64,000 nt of DNA, from positions 2,646,001 to 2,710,000 of the forward strand of contig NZ_PGFG01000001.1 in NCBI RefSeq assembly GCF_002797735.1. The letters run 5' to 3'. The position numbers and the translations under genes were made by a program. The number at the start of each line of letters is the position of its first letter. Positions within the stretch are counted from its first letter, which is position 1. This document shows positions 44,160 through 53,956 of this stretch, one piece after another. Below the pieces are notes generated by a model that saw only the letters and a program-made list of their open reading frames with translations, made no database searches and had not been told where the DNA came from. Origin of the DNA: Thermoflavifilum aggregans (GTDB taxonomy: Bacteria > Bacteroidota > Bacteroidia > Chitinophagales > Chitinophagaceae).

Positions 44160-47100
44160 ATGAGCTTACCGTCCCTTTCACTGAAGCGCCCCGTGCTGGC
44201 CATTGTGATGAATATCATCATCGTGATATTCGGGGTTATTTCTTTTAAATTCCTGGGCGTGCGCGACTATCCGGCCATTGATCCTCCGGTAATCAACGTT
44301 CGCACAACCTATTCCGGTGCCAACGCCGACATCATTGAATCAGAAATAACCGAACCCCTTGAAAAATCCATCAATGGTATTGCTGGTGTAAAAAGTATCT
44401 CTTCTACCAGTGCGCAGGGGCTGAGCAATATCACGGTTGAATTTGACCTTGGCGCCGATCTGGAAGCCGCAGCCAATGATGTGCGCGACAAGGTATCGCA
44501 GGCCGTACGCCAGCTGCCACAGGATATCGACGCTCCTCCCGTGGTTACCAAAGCCGACGCCAACTCCGATGCCATCATCACCATGACGGTGCAAAGCAAT
44601 ACCAAAAGCCAGCTGGAAGTGACCGACTACGCCGAAAATGTGCTGATGGAAAAACTGCAGACCATTCCCGGCGTTAGTACCATCCAGGTGTGGGGCGAAA
44701 AAAAATATGCCATGCGCCTGTGGATGGACCCTCAAAAAATGGCTGCCTACGGCATCACTCCACAGGATGTGGAAAATGCCCTGAACCGCGAAAACGTGGA
44801 ATTGCCTTCCGGAAAAATTACAGGCAATGCTACTGAGCTCACCGTACAAACCTCCGGCAGGCTGCTCACAGAAAACGATTTCAACAATCTCATCATTAAA
44901 AACCAAAACGGCCAAACCGTCCGCTTTTCCGATATCGGCCGAGCTATGCTGGGCCCGGAAAATGAAGAAACCGTACTCAAAGAAAAAGGTATTCCCATGA
45001 TCGGGCTGGCCTTGGTACCCCAGCCCGGATCGAATTATGTGGCTATTGCAGAAGAATTCTACAAACGTTTTAACCAGATTAAAAAAGACATTCCGAAAGA
45101 CTTTAGGGTGGATATTGCCCGCGATACGACTCGCTATATCAAACAGTCCATCTCAGAAGTGGAAGAAACCCTGATCATTGCCCTGCTTCTTGTGGTGCTG
45201 ATTATCTTCATTTTCTTCCGAGACTGGCTGATTGCCCTGCGTCCCCTGCTCGATATTCCGGTATCGCTGATCGGCGCGTTTTTCATCATGTATATTTTTG
45301 GTTTTTCTATTAACATTCTTTCCTTGCTGGCTATTGTACTGGCTACAGGACTGGTGGTGGATGATGGCATTGTAGTCACCGAAAATATTTTCAAAAAACT
45401 GGAAGCCGGTATGCCGCGCCTGCAGGCCGCCCGGGAAGGATCGGATGAGATTTTCTTTGCGGTGGTGGCCACTTCCATTACGCTGGCGTTTGTATTTCTG
45501 CCTATCATTTTCCTGCAAGGCCTGGTGGGCAGGCTTTTCCGGGAGTTTGGCATTGTGGTAGCCGGTGCCGTGTTGATTTCTGCATTCGTTTCCCTTACCC
45601 TCACACCCGTGCTGAATGTGCTGCTTTCCCGCAAAACCCTGCACCGTTCAAAGTTTTACAACCAGACCGAACCCTTTTTCCGGGGAATGGAAAACGGTTA
45701 CAAACAATCATTGACGCGTTTCATGCACCATCGCTGGCTGGCGCTGGTAATTGTAGCTGCCTGTTTGGTTATTTCAGCACTCATCTACAAGCACTTGCCA
45801 TCGGAACTGGCTCCTCTGGAAGACCGTAGCGAGTTCCGTATTACCGTTACTGCACCGGAAGGCACCTCTTTCGATTACATGGACCAATACATGAATCGCC
45901 TCATTCAGTTTGTCATCGACTCCGTACCCGAACATCGTATTATACTTAGTGTAACCTCACCCGGATTTGGCGGCTCCAGCGGAGCGAACAGTGGATTCAT
46001 GTACGTTACGCTCGTGCCCCCTGCTGATCGTAGCCGGTCTCAGCAGGACATTGTGAATTACGTGAATGCCCATATGCGTGATTTCACGGAAGGACGAGCC
46101 TACGCCGTGCAGACCCAAACCATACAGGTGGGCCATCGGGGCGGTCTTCCGGTTTCATTTGTGCTGCAAAATCTGGATTTTGAAAAACTCAAAAAAGTGC
46201 TACCCCGCTTCATGGAAGAAGTGAGCCAGGATCCCGTGTTTCAGGGAACGGATGTGGATTTGAAATTCAATAAACCTCAGCTCACAATCAATATCGATCG
46301 GGCAAAAGCTACCAGCATGGGCGTATCAGTAGCCGATATTTCCCAAACCCTTCAGCTGGCACTGGCCAATACCCGCTATGGATATTTTACCATGAACGGC
46401 AAACAATATGCAATCATCGGCGAATTATCGCGGCCTTTTCGCGACGATCCGTCAGATTTAAAAAATATTTACGTGCGGAATAATCTGGGTGAACCCGTAC
46501 CCATCGACAATCTGGTGCAGATTCATGAAACCACAGCACCGCCACAGATCTATCATTGGAACCGATATAAATCAGCTACCATATCGGCCGGACTGGCTCC
46601 CGGCAAAACCATTGGCGACGGCATTGCCGAAATGCAGCGCATTTTCCAGAAGTTGAAAAACGAAGGTGTGATCGATGATTCATTTGTAACTTCACTATCC
46701 GGTTCATCACGCGATTTTGCAGAAAGCCAGTCGGGCATCTCCTTTGCCCTGGTGTTTGCGCTGATCCTGATTTATCTGGTGCTGGCCGCCCAGTTTGAAA
46801 GCTTCATTGATCCCATCATCATCATGATCACCGTGCCGCTGGCTGCTGCCGGTGCATTGATTTCCCTGTGGCTATTTGATCAGACATTAAACATCTTCTC
46901 CCAAATCGGCATGATTATGCTGATCGGATTGGTCACAAAAAATGGTATTCTTATCGTAGAGTTTGCAAATAAAAAACGCGAACAAGGTCTTCCCAAACGG
47001 GAAGCAGCGATTGAAGCGGCTACCTTGCGGCTGCGACCTATTCTGATGACCAGCCTGGCCATGTCGCTGGGTGCGCTGCCCATCGCTCTTTCACTCGGTG

Positions 47101-47297
47101 CATCGGCAACCAGCCGGGTACCACTGGGTATTGTGATCGTAGGAGGCATTATCTTTTCCCTGATTCTCACTTTATTTGTGATCCCTGCCATGTACACCTA
47201 TCTGGCTTCCGAACGCGGCCTGTATCATGAAGATACCGGAACACAGCCTGTCACGCAGCCCGCCGACAAAGAAGCTTATGTTTGGGATAAAGGATAA
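44160..47297 (+). CDS. RND-family efflux permease (AcrB/MexB-like)
   Basis: 1045 aa inner-membrane proton antiporter, usual length for hydrophobe/amphiphile efflux pumps. The N-terminus has SLPSLSLKRPVLAIVMNIII, typical of the first helix; two large periplasmic loops separate TM1-TM2 and TM7-TM8. The proton-relay aspartate pair is Asp401/Asp402 in TGLVVDDGIVVTENIF on TM4. The N-terminal segment TTYSGANADIIE is the family start of the porter domain. Likely exports drugs, bile-like detergents or lipophilic metabolites; metal-pump motifs of CusA were not seen. The downstream TolC gene begins right at its stop codon. Confidence 0.95.
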   Translation: MSLPSLSLKRPVLAIVMNIIIVIFGVISFKFLGVRDYPAIDPPVINVRTTYSGANADIIESEITEPLEKSINGIAGVKSISSTSAQGLSNITVEFDLGADLEAAANDVRDKVSQAVRQLPQDIDAPPVVTKADANSDAIITMTVQSNTKSQLEVTDYAENVLMEKLQTIPGVSTIQVWGEKKYAMRLWMDPQKMAAYGITPQDVENALNRENVELPSGKITGNATELTVQTSGRLLTENDFNNLIIKNQNGQTVRFSDIGRAMLGPENEETVLKEKGIPMIGLALVPQPGSNYVAIAEEFYKRFNQIKKDIPKDFRVDIARDTTRYIKQSISEVEETLIIALLLVVLIIFIFFRDWLIALRPLLDIPVSLIGAFFIMYIFGFSINILSLLAIVLATGLVVDDGIVVTENIFKKLEAGMPRLQAAREGSDEIFFAVVATSITLAFVFLPIIFLQGLVGRLFREFGIVVAGAVLISAFVSLTLTPVLNVLLSRKTLHRSKFYNQTEPFFRGMENGYKQSLTRFMHHRWLALVIVAACLVISALIYKHLPSELAPLEDRSEFRITVTAPEGTSFDYMDQYMNRLIQFVIDSVPEHRIILSVTSPGFGGSSGANSGFMYVTLVPPADRSRSQQDIVNYVNAHMRDFTEGRAYAVQTQTIQVGHRGGLPVSFVLQNLDFEKLKKVLPRFMEEVSQDPVFQGTDVDLKFNKPQLTINIDRAKATSMGVSVADISQTLQLALANTRYGYFTMNGKQYAIIGELSRPFRDDPSDLKNIYVRNNLGEPVPIDNLVQIHETTAPPQIYHWNRYKSATISAGLAPGKTIGDGIAEMQRIFQKLKNEGVIDDSFVTSLSGSSRDFAESQSGISFALVFALILIYLVLAAQFESFIDPIIIMITVPLAAAGALISLWLFDQTLNIFSQIGMIMLIGLVTKNGILIVEFANKKREQGLPKREAAIEAATLRLRPILMTSLAMSLGALPIALSLGASATSRVPLGIVIVGGIIFSLILTLFVIPAMYTYLASERGLYHEDTGTQPVTQPADKEAYVWDKG

Positions 47298-48689
47298 ATG
47301 AACGAACCATTGTCTATGGAGGATCTTTTGCAGAAGATGATTTGCATGATGAAATACCTACGCCCGATGTTTCCCAGACTTCCGATAGTTGCCTGTCTCC
47401 TGCTGCTCGTGGGTACACCAGATAAAACATCAGCACAACCGCTGATGACACTCGATAATGCCATTGCCATAGGTATCAGAAATAACTACAATATTCTAAT
47501 GGCCAGAAATGAAGAAGAAATAGCCCGCAATGATTATCAGTATGCCTACGGCGCGTTGTTACCGCAAATCAACCTCAACGCTACACGCAACTGGTCATCC
47601 AACAACGTGAATCAATCTTTTTCCGATGGCAGAAAGGTAGATAAAAAAAATGCCCGGTCGAATGTCTGGAATCTGACAGGCAATTTAAACTGGACATTGT
47701 TCGATGGTTTGCGCATGTTTGCAGCCGCTGATGAATTGAAAAACATCCGCGACCGGGGCGAATTAATGGTTAAAAGCCAGGTTATCCAAACTGTTGCGGC
47801 TATCATGAGCACTTATTATCTGATTGTCCAGCAAAAACAACAACTTGCTGCTATCGCTGAACAGATGCAGATTTCAGAGGAAAGAGTGCGTATTGCACAG
47901 AATAAATTTTCTTCCGGGCTGGGATCCAAACTGGATGTGTTACAGGCTCAGGTTGACCTGAATGCACAACGTTCAGCCTATCTGCAGCAACAAACCTTGA
48001 TTGCCAAAACCAAGGCTTCCTTGAATCAATTGATCGCCTTACCGCCTGATCAGGATTTTGAAGTGGAAGATTCCATTCCCGTTGATACCACTTTGCAGAT
48101 TACAAATCTTAAAACAGTAGCGCTGCAGCAGAATCCGGATCTACTTATCGCTTCGAAAAATATTCAGATTGCGCAAAATAATCTGCAGATCACACGTGCC
48201 CAACGTTTTCCAACCCTTTCTTTCAATACATCTTATAGTTTTAATAAACAAAATTCCCAGGCAACCAATCCTTATCAACCTATTTCCAACCAGAATCTAG
48301 GACTTACCTATGGCTTTTCTGCCAGCATTCCCATCTTTCATGGATTTGACATCAAACGGCAAATTGAAGATGCACAGCTCAATATTCAATATCAGCAGGC
48401 CAATCTGCAGAATCAAACCAGTCAGCTGCAACTGGCTTTGCAAAATGCCTATCAGGATTATCGGTATTATATCCAGGCCATGCAACTAGAAGAAAACAAC
48501 GTTCAGGTGGCTGAAGAAAATGTACATATTGCCCTGGCGGCATTTGAGCAGGGGCAAAGTACCACGCTTGATGTACGAACAGCCCAGCAGGGACTGGCTG
48601 ATGCGCAGGCCCGGCTAATCACGGCACGATATAATGCCAAACAGGCTGAAATTACGCTGCTGCAATTGAAAGGAGATCTGGTGCAATAA
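47298..48689 (+). CDS. TolC-family outer-membrane efflux protein
   Basis: 463 aa outer-membrane channel that completes the tripartite pump. The signal peptide lies after residue 17, so the true start may be the ATG at 47346 or 47349 rather than 47298, which directly abuts the permease stop. Two OEP repeats are visible: the first from LDNAIAIGIRNNYNILMARN, the second from LKTVALQQNPDLLIASKN. Long alpha-helical stretches (about 180-250 and 390-460) form the periplasmic tunnel. Confidence 0.93.
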   Translation: MNEPLSMEDLLQKMICMMKYLRPMFPRLPIVACLLLLVGTPDKTSAQPLMTLDNAIAIGIRNNYNILMARNEEEIARNDYQYAYGALLPQINLNATRNWSSNNVNQSFSDGRKVDKKNARSNVWNLTGNLNWTLFDGLRMFAAADELKNIRDRGELMVKSQVIQTVAAIMSTYYLIVQQKQQLAAIAEQMQISEERVRIAQNKFSSGLGSKLDVLQAQVDLNAQRSAYLQQQTLIAKTKASLNQLIALPPDQDFEVEDSIPVDTTLQITNLKTVALQQNPDLLIASKNIQIAQNNLQITRAQRFPTLSFNTSYSFNKQNSQATNPYQPISNQNLGLTYGFSASIPIFHGFDIKRQIEDAQLNIQYQQANLQNQTSQLQLALQNAYQDYRYYIQAMQLEENNVQVAEENVHIALAAFEQGQSTTLDVRTAQQGLADAQARLITARYNAKQAEITLLQLKGDLVQ

Positions 48690-48701
48690 TTTTTTTAAAC
48701 G

Positions 48702-49175
48702 ATGCCGTCTCTTCCGCTTCATTTTGAACTTATTCCCTACGGTTCTGTATCTTATCAGGAGATGATACGGTTGCGCGAAAAGATATTGCGAATCCCGCTG
48801 GGGCTGCAGTTTTCGGCAGATGAACTGGCTGCAGAAAAAAACGACTGGCATGTGGGTGCTTTTTTGTTAACCGACAATCAGCTGATAGCTTGTTGTGTGC
48901 TGAGCCCTGTTGATCATCAAACTGTGAGATTGCGCCAGATGGCAGTGGAGGCTGCTTTTCAACGACAAAAAATAGGTACCGCCTTATTGCAATATGCCGA
49001 ACAAATAGCCAGATCAAAAGGATTTCAGACCATTGTACTGCATGCGCGGGTATATGCCATGGCATTTTACCAGAAACATGGTTATACGGTAACAGGCGAT
49101 GTATTTACAGAAGTTACCATTCCTCATGTAAAAATGAAAAAAGATATCCGACACGGTACATTGCAGCCTCAATAA
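48702..49175 (+). CDS. GNAT-family N-acetyltransferase
   Basis: 157 aa. The acetyl-CoA binding motif A is seen in LRQMAVEAAFQRQKIGTALL (about residues 75-95) and the C-terminal part has YAMAFYQKHGYTVTGDVF, as in ElaA-type GNATs. Substrate unknown. It begins 12 nt after the TolC gene on the same strand and is probably co-transcribed with the pump operon, though it need not share its function. Confidence 0.88.
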   Translation: MPSLPLHFELIPYGSVSYQEMIRLREKILRIPLGLQFSADELAAEKNDWHVGAFLLTDNQLIACCVLSPVDHQTVRLRQMAVEAAFQRQKIGTALLQYAEQIARSKGFQTIVLHARVYAMAFYQKHGYTVTGDVFTEVTIPHVKMKKDIRHGTLQPQ

Positions 49176-49224
49176 TCAGATGCCTGATACTCCTGATATT
49201 GCATGAAGATGAAGAAAAATGCAT

Positions 49225-50601
49225 TCAGTTGCCTTGCAATGCCTGTACAATGAAGCCATACACATCAACAGGATTGATAAACTCCGGTAATGCCATGGCC
49301 GTTGCAAATAAAGGTGCATGGTTTCGATCAGGTTCCACACATCCGGAAGCAGCTTTTATCAAAGTATAGGGTGCAGGAGCATTTGTTTCCGGAAAAGCCG
49401 CCTGCAAGGATGAGGAGGGTACCTGAGATTGCCTGCCTGGCTCAAATGCCAACCTTGCATAAGTACCATAAGGTTCGGCATATGCCATTGCATAATGCTG
49501 ATAAGGTGCCGCCTCTTTGCTTCGCCAGTAATCATAAGCAAACCATCGGCCGGATTCTGCAACGACCACGTAATCTCCGGCTCTTGGATGAGCGATACGC
49601 CTGTTTCGCTTTTCAGCTCTATCCCAAACAGCTGCTACACCATCCATTTGTTGCAAAAAGGATTTCAGCTGACGGGCTTGCTTCTGATCCTGCACATATA
49701 CGTGTGCTATCTGATGATCTGTCACGGCAAAAGCCTTTGACTCCATCACATCCAGAAATTCCTGACCGAACTGTGAAATCACTTCCAGCCATCCTTCTTC
49801 CCGAAGCAACCGGTTGATATAAATAGGCTGATGTACTGGCGTATACACCTCATCCGAAAGCAGTATCACCTGCACATCATGAGCTTCATAAAGTGAAATC
49901 AGCTGCATGCACAGCCGTTCAACAGATGCAAACGAAGCTTTGAGCTGTACATCATCCAATCCTTTTACCGGAATCTGATAGGAAAGTTCCGGAAGTGCAA
50001 TGCATGTAAGATGGGGCCTGTCGTGCGTTTCGATCCACTGTGCTGTGCGAAAAATACATTCATTCATTTGCTGTAACTCTTCAGCTTCACTCCGGATACG
50101 CGAAGGTGTGGCCATTTCTTTCCGATAAAGCAAATCCCGAAATTCTTCCCATTCTTCTGCCAAACGGGTGAGCAATGATTTCGGCCTTACATATACCTGC
50201 GGAACAGGCGGCCAGAAAGCCATCCGGTAAGGTTTAAAACCAGCTACAATATCGCAGCCGTTCTGAAAATAATGTTGCCAACAGATGAGCGCACAGCGAA
50301 AATCCGGACGTTGCGCTTTCATTTTCTGCCAGATGCCAGGCTGCTGTATCAGCGTACCAGAAGGAAACTGCCAGTGAATCAAACCCTGATCAGCTTCGTA
50401 CCAGCCATTGCCTACGATACCATGATCCGTTGGCCAGCTTCCGGTGAGAAAGCTTGCCTGCATACTCGGCGAAAGCATAGGAAATGAAGCCCGAATGGCT
50501 GCATAACCCACACCCGATAACCAGGTATTTAACTGAGGAGTGAAATTTCTGATCAAATCAACAGACAGACCTGAAATATTGATGATGGCAACGCGCTTCA
50601 T
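49225..50601 (-). CDS. Alkaline-phosphatase-superfamily phosphodiesterase, EboF-like subfamily
   Basis: 458 aa, no signal peptide. It has the nucleotide pyrophosphatase/phosphodiesterase layout with nucleophile region FPMLSPSMQASFLTGSWP and then DHGIVGNGWYEAD, and later AVTDHQIAHVYVQDQ and HPRAGDYVVV with WFAYDYW. These segments agree, from memory, with the subfamily found in ebo clusters (EboF) rather than with secreted alkaline phosphatases. The canonical first metal aspartate (DGL) is replaced: the N-terminus reads INISGLSVDLI. None of the other ebo genes (UbiA-like, TatD-like, DHQ-synthase-like) is nearby; it stands alone, divergent from a histidine kinase. Confidence 0.8.
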   Translation of the reverse strand: MKRVAIINISGLSVDLIRNFTPQLNTWLSGVGYAAIRASFPMLSPSMQASFLTGSWPTDHGIVGNGWYEADQGLIHWQFPSGTLIQQPGIWQKMKAQRPDFRCALICWQHYFQNGCDIVAGFKPYRMAFWPPVPQVYVRPKSLLTRLAEEWEEFRDLLYRKEMATPSRIRSEAEELQQMNECIFRTAQWIETHDRPHLTCIALPELSYQIPVKGLDDVQLKASFASVERLCMQLISLYEAHDVQVILLSDEVYTPVHQPIYINRLLREEGWLEVISQFGQEFLDVMESKAFAVTDHQIAHVYVQDQKQARQLKSFLQQMDGVAAVWDRAEKRNRRIAHPRAGDYVVVAESGRWFAYDYWRSKEAAPYQHYAMAYAEPYGTYARLAFEPGRQSQVPSSSLQAAFPETNAPAPYTLIKAASGCVEPDRNHAPLFATAMALPEFINPVDVYGFIVQALQGN

Positions 50602-50798
50602 ATCCTTGATTCATTGTTAACCAAACGAACGGTCTTGTCAAAGGATAGGCCATCATATAGCAGGTTTTTCGGCTCATAAAGTTATGAAATTCAGATAAAA
50701 AACCGAATTACCGTATATTTTTCTGGCTGATTTACCTACATTCTCCTTTAAGAATGTGATGCAATACATCAGCAGCTGCAATTTTTCAGGAGGATTAT

Positions 50799-50806
50799 TA
50801 GTTTTG
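50799..50806 (+). promoter_or_regulatory. -7 box TAGTTTTG upstream of the TPR histidine kinase
   Basis: TAGTTTTG fits TAnnTTTG and ends only 13 nt before the ATG at 50820, so the transcript would have a very short leader. No -33 TTG at standard spacing. Confidence 0.45.
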
Positions 50807-50819
50807 TATAATTAATTAA

Positions 50820-52535
50820 ATGTCTCTGGATCTACGATATGGTATCTTTATATGGCCTGTATGGCTGTATGTTTTTTTATTTCAATTTTCTTTCCTTCTG
50901 TATCAATCTCCGCACATACCAGCAGAAGATACAAATGCTCATGCTTTGCCACCCGACAGCCTTCTGAGCAGATGCATAGATGCATTCGAAAAACGCGATC
51001 TGAATCAGGCTACTTCCTATGGCATTCAGGCTGCTGCACAGTTTCATCGACAGAAAAAATATGCCTCTGAAGCTCTCGCCTTCTCCTATCTGTCGGAAAT
51101 ATGCAAACAACTCGGCACTATTGATCGCACAATAGCCTACAGCTGGCAGGGAATTGATTATGCGCGGAAAGCTGCTGCTATCTGCCAGCACATAGCCGAT
51201 ACTGCCGGATGGGTTATTGCATTGAATGCGGAGGGAATTATTTTCCGGGATATTGGTCAAATCCATCCGTATGAAAGATATTATGACTCCGCACGTGCAT
51301 GCTATTTAAAAGCCCTGAAACTGATTCAGCTATCCGGCAAAGCAACGAACTATATTCCCAAATTGTATAACAACCTAAGCCAGATTTCCACGGAATATGA
51401 TCATGATTATGCAAAAGCCCTGCAATACCTTTCACAGGCCATTGCTATCAATCAGAAAAATCATAACCTGATCAGTCTTTCCTATAATTATGGCAATGTG
51501 TCTCAAGTATATCAGCAAATGGGAAACCTTCCGAAATCCATTGAATATGCCCGTAAAACAGTTTCTCTTGCTCAATCTCTGCAAATGCCTGACAGGTTGT
51601 TAAATGCCTATGAACAGGCTTACGAAAGTTTCAAGGCATCTCACCGATATGATTCAGCCTTGTATTACTACGAGCTTTACAATGTGATCAATGATTCCAT
51701 GGCAAATGTGGAAAAAACCCGTCAGATTGCCGATATGCAAACCAAATATGAAACTCTGCAAAAAGAATCAACCATCAAACAACTCGACCTGCAAAATCAA
51801 TCCAAATCCCGGCAAATTGGCCTGTTGACCACCAGCCTGATTCTGATGGGACTTTTGCTGGGTACTGTCATCTGGCAATATGTAAAAGCAGAGAAACAAA
51901 AAAAGCTGATTGCCCAACAATCTGAACAATTGAAAACCCTGATGAAGGAATTGCATCATCGGGTGAAAAACAATTTGCAGATTGTAAGCAGCTTATTGAG
52001 TCTGCAGGGATATAAAACAAGCGATGAATCAACCAGGCAGGCTTTTCGCGAAAGTCAGCAACGTGTTTGGGCTATGAGCCTCATTCATCAACGCCTGTAT
52101 CAAACTGATCAGCTCACCACTATTCATATCCGGGAATATTTAACCGAGCTGGCAGAATCACTCATCACTGCCTTTGGCTATGATACACATGAAGTGGATC
52201 TACAGGTAAACAGCAACTGCGAATGGCTGGATGTAGAAAAAGCTTTACCATTAGGATTGATGGCAAATGAAATTCTCACCAATGCATGTAAATATGCTTT
52301 TTCTGAAATTACTCACCCCTCGTTACATATACATTTTCATGAAGCAAATGACCAGATGCATCTTACGATCAGTTACTCCGGAAAAAAATGGGATAAACAA
52401 CTCTGGCTGCAAAACAATCATTCATTCGGGCACCAGCTGGTAGCTACCTTATGCAAACAATTAAGAGCCAGGCAGGAATTCGATATTCAGGATCAGAGAA
52501 CCATTTTCTCTTTATCTATTCCTAAAATAGCCTGA
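50820..52535 (+). CDS. TPR-containing sensor histidine kinase (HisKA_2 class)
   Basis: 571 aa. An N-terminal hydrophobic segment (about 10-28) exports a periplasmic region of tetratricopeptide repeats (about 70-290, e.g. NLISLSYNYGNVSQVYQQMG). Then come a coiled coil, a transmembrane helix (about 332-352), a second coiled coil, and the kinase core with LHHRVKNNLQIVSSLLSLQ (His379/380) of the HisKA_2 class and an N box at NEILTNACKYAF. The final ATPase portion is short. TPR sensors usually respond through protein or peptide contacts; the signal is unknown. Its regulator begins 1 nt after the stop. Confidence 0.92.
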   Translation: MSLDLRYGIFIWPVWLYVFLFQFSFLLYQSPHIPAEDTNAHALPPDSLLSRCIDAFEKRDLNQATSYGIQAAAQFHRQKKYASEALAFSYLSEICKQLGTIDRTIAYSWQGIDYARKAAAICQHIADTAGWVIALNAEGIIFRDIGQIHPYERYYDSARACYLKALKLIQLSGKATNYIPKLYNNLSQISTEYDHDYAKALQYLSQAIAINQKNHNLISLSYNYGNVSQVYQQMGNLPKSIEYARKTVSLAQSLQMPDRLLNAYEQAYESFKASHRYDSALYYYELYNVINDSMANVEKTRQIADMQTKYETLQKESTIKQLDLQNQSKSRQIGLLTTSLILMGLLLGTVIWQYVKAEKQKKLIAQQSEQLKTLMKELHHRVKNNLQIVSSLLSLQGYKTSDESTRQAFRESQQRVWAMSLIHQRLYQTDQLTTIHIREYLTELAESLITAFGYDTHEVDLQVNSNCEWLDVEKALPLGLMANEILTNACKYAFSEITHPSLHIHFHEANDQMHLTISYSGKKWDKQLWLQNNHSFGHQLVATLCKQLRARQEFDIQDQRTIFSLSIPKIA

Positions 52536-52536
52536 C

Positions 52537-53346
52537 ATGCACGATGAAAAAATCCATATTCTTATCGTAGAAGATGAATCGATTGTAGCGCTTGATCTGG
52601 CTACTGGTCTGGAACGGGAAGGATATGATATTGCAGGCGTTGCAGATAATGCACAGGATGCAAGAAAAATATTTACCTCACACGAAGTGGACCTGGTGCT
52701 GATGGATATTCATATCATGGGTGAAAAAGACGGCGTGGAAACTGCTATGGAATTAATGTCTATCAAACAGGTACCATTGATTTACCTGACTGCCTATACG
52801 GATCACGAAACCATCCAACGTGTAAAAAACACCTATCCAGCAGCTTTTCTGGCAAAACCTTACGATATTCAGCATGTGCACATTGCTATTGAACTGGCTG
52901 TAAATAATTTTGCTCTTTTCAGAAAACAGCAAAGCGGAAAAATGATTTCATTATCTCCAGCATCTGCAGATACTAGCCAAAAACAACCTGCTGCAAAACT
53001 GACTCAAGAAAAAGAAACCATTTTGCAGTATGATGAATATATTTTTATCAAGCAGAACTATCGTTTTATCAAAATCCGTATAGCCGATATTCTGTATGCG
53101 AGTGCGGATGATAATTACGTACATCTGCATACCGCCGATAAAAAATATAGTTTACGCATGAGTCTTTCCCAGCTCATTGACAAGATGAGCCCTCATCTGC
53201 TCGTACGCATTCATCGTTCCTATGCTGTAAACCTGCAGGCCATTCAATCATTTACCGAACAGGAAGTAGTGATACAGAAGGAACATTTGCCCATTGGGAG
53301 AAATTATAAAGAAGACTTTCTTAAACATTTTGATTTTCTAGGCTGA
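52537..53346 (+). CDS. LytTR-family response regulator
   Basis: 269 aa: a receiver domain with IVEDE, phospho-acceptor Asp57 in LVLMDIHIMGEKDG and Lys in FLAKPYDI, in the style of regulators paired with HisKA_2 kinases, then a LytTR DNA-binding domain (about 165-265) with DILYASADDNYVHLH and LVRIHRSYAVN. Partner of the preceding kinase (1-nt gap). Third LytTR regulator of the window; no target gene is obvious beyond the small gene downstream. Confidence 0.93.
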   Translation: MHDEKIHILIVEDESIVALDLATGLEREGYDIAGVADNAQDARKIFTSHEVDLVLMDIHIMGEKDGVETAMELMSIKQVPLIYLTAYTDHETIQRVKNTYPAAFLAKPYDIQHVHIAIELAVNNFALFRKQQSGKMISLSPASADTSQKQPAAKLTQEKETILQYDEYIFIKQNYRFIKIRIADILYASADDNYVHLHTADKKYSLRMSLSQLIDKMSPHLLVRIHRSYAVNLQAIQSFTEQEVVIQKEHLPIGRNYKEDFLKHFDFLG

Positions 53347-53523
53347 GTACATCGCAATAAAAATAAAAAGTGTAGTGGATACATGATCAAAAGAAAGAAA
53401 AATAACATCCGGATGATACGGGGATGACATTGGCATCCATCTCTTCGTCCTCATCTTTTTTTTGTTCACCCACGTGTTATTTCCTTTCACCCCTGCTCAG
53501 ATAAACACGGGATCGGATATTGC

Positions 53524-53531
53524 TAAATTTG
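53524..53531 (+). promoter_or_regulatory. -7 box TAAATTTG near the small orphan gene
   Basis: TAAATTTG fits TAnnTTTG. It ends 4 nt before the ATG at 53536, so if used, translation would start at the ATG at 53566 instead. Confidence 0.4.
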
Positions 53532-53535
53532 GCTG

Positions 53536-53844
53536 ATGAGAACAGGAAATTTATTCCTTTATCCTATGAGAACTATTGTTCCCATCCCAACGACTGTGCA
53601 TATCATCAGGTATTATCCTAAAATTATTCATCGGAATTTGCATGTATTGTTCCGAACTGAAGGGTTTGTGCATGTACGGATGGAATTAAAAAATAATTAT
53701 CTGCCTATCTGGTCACGTCGTACTTTGCTGCTCAGGCCGGGAGAACAGGAGCTGGTTTTCAATCTGCATTTTCTGCCTGCAGGCATGTACTGGATCGAAT
53801 GGGATAAACCGGAATTACCGTGGATTGAATTTCTGAAGGCGTAG
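53536..53844 (+). CDS. Small hypothetical beta-rich protein
   Basis: 102 aa (92 aa if translation begins at the ATG at 53566, which the -7 box at 53524 favours). No family recognised. It has no signal peptide, is rich in aromatic and basic residues, and alternates as beta strands: HIIRYYPKIIHRNLHVLF, VHVRMELKNN, EQELVFNLHFLPAGMYWIEW. The last segment vaguely recalls an Ig-like or sorting-domain strand, but that is not enough for a call. It is followed by a strong terminator. Confidence 0.55.
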   Translation: MRTGNLFLYPMRTIVPIPTTVHIIRYYPKIIHRNLHVLFRTEGFVHVRMELKNNYLPIWSRRTLLLRPGEQELVFNLHFLPAGMYWIEWDKPELPWIEFLKA

Positions 53845-53891
53845 GCTTTCGTGTTGTTGACCCCCTTCATCCTATTTGTTACCCCAAAATT

Positions 53892-53929
53892 AAAAAGACA
53901 GGAGGTTTAATATTGCCTCCTGTCTTTTT
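53892..53929. terminator. Strong bidirectional rho-independent terminator
   Basis: Perfect 14-bp stem AAAAAGACAGGAGG, 10-nt loop, CCTCCTGTCTTTTT, giving T-runs on both strands. It sits between the small gene (+) and susD (-), terminating both. Confidence 0.92.
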
Positions 53930-53956
53930 CAATGAAATAAAATAAAATACTGGATG

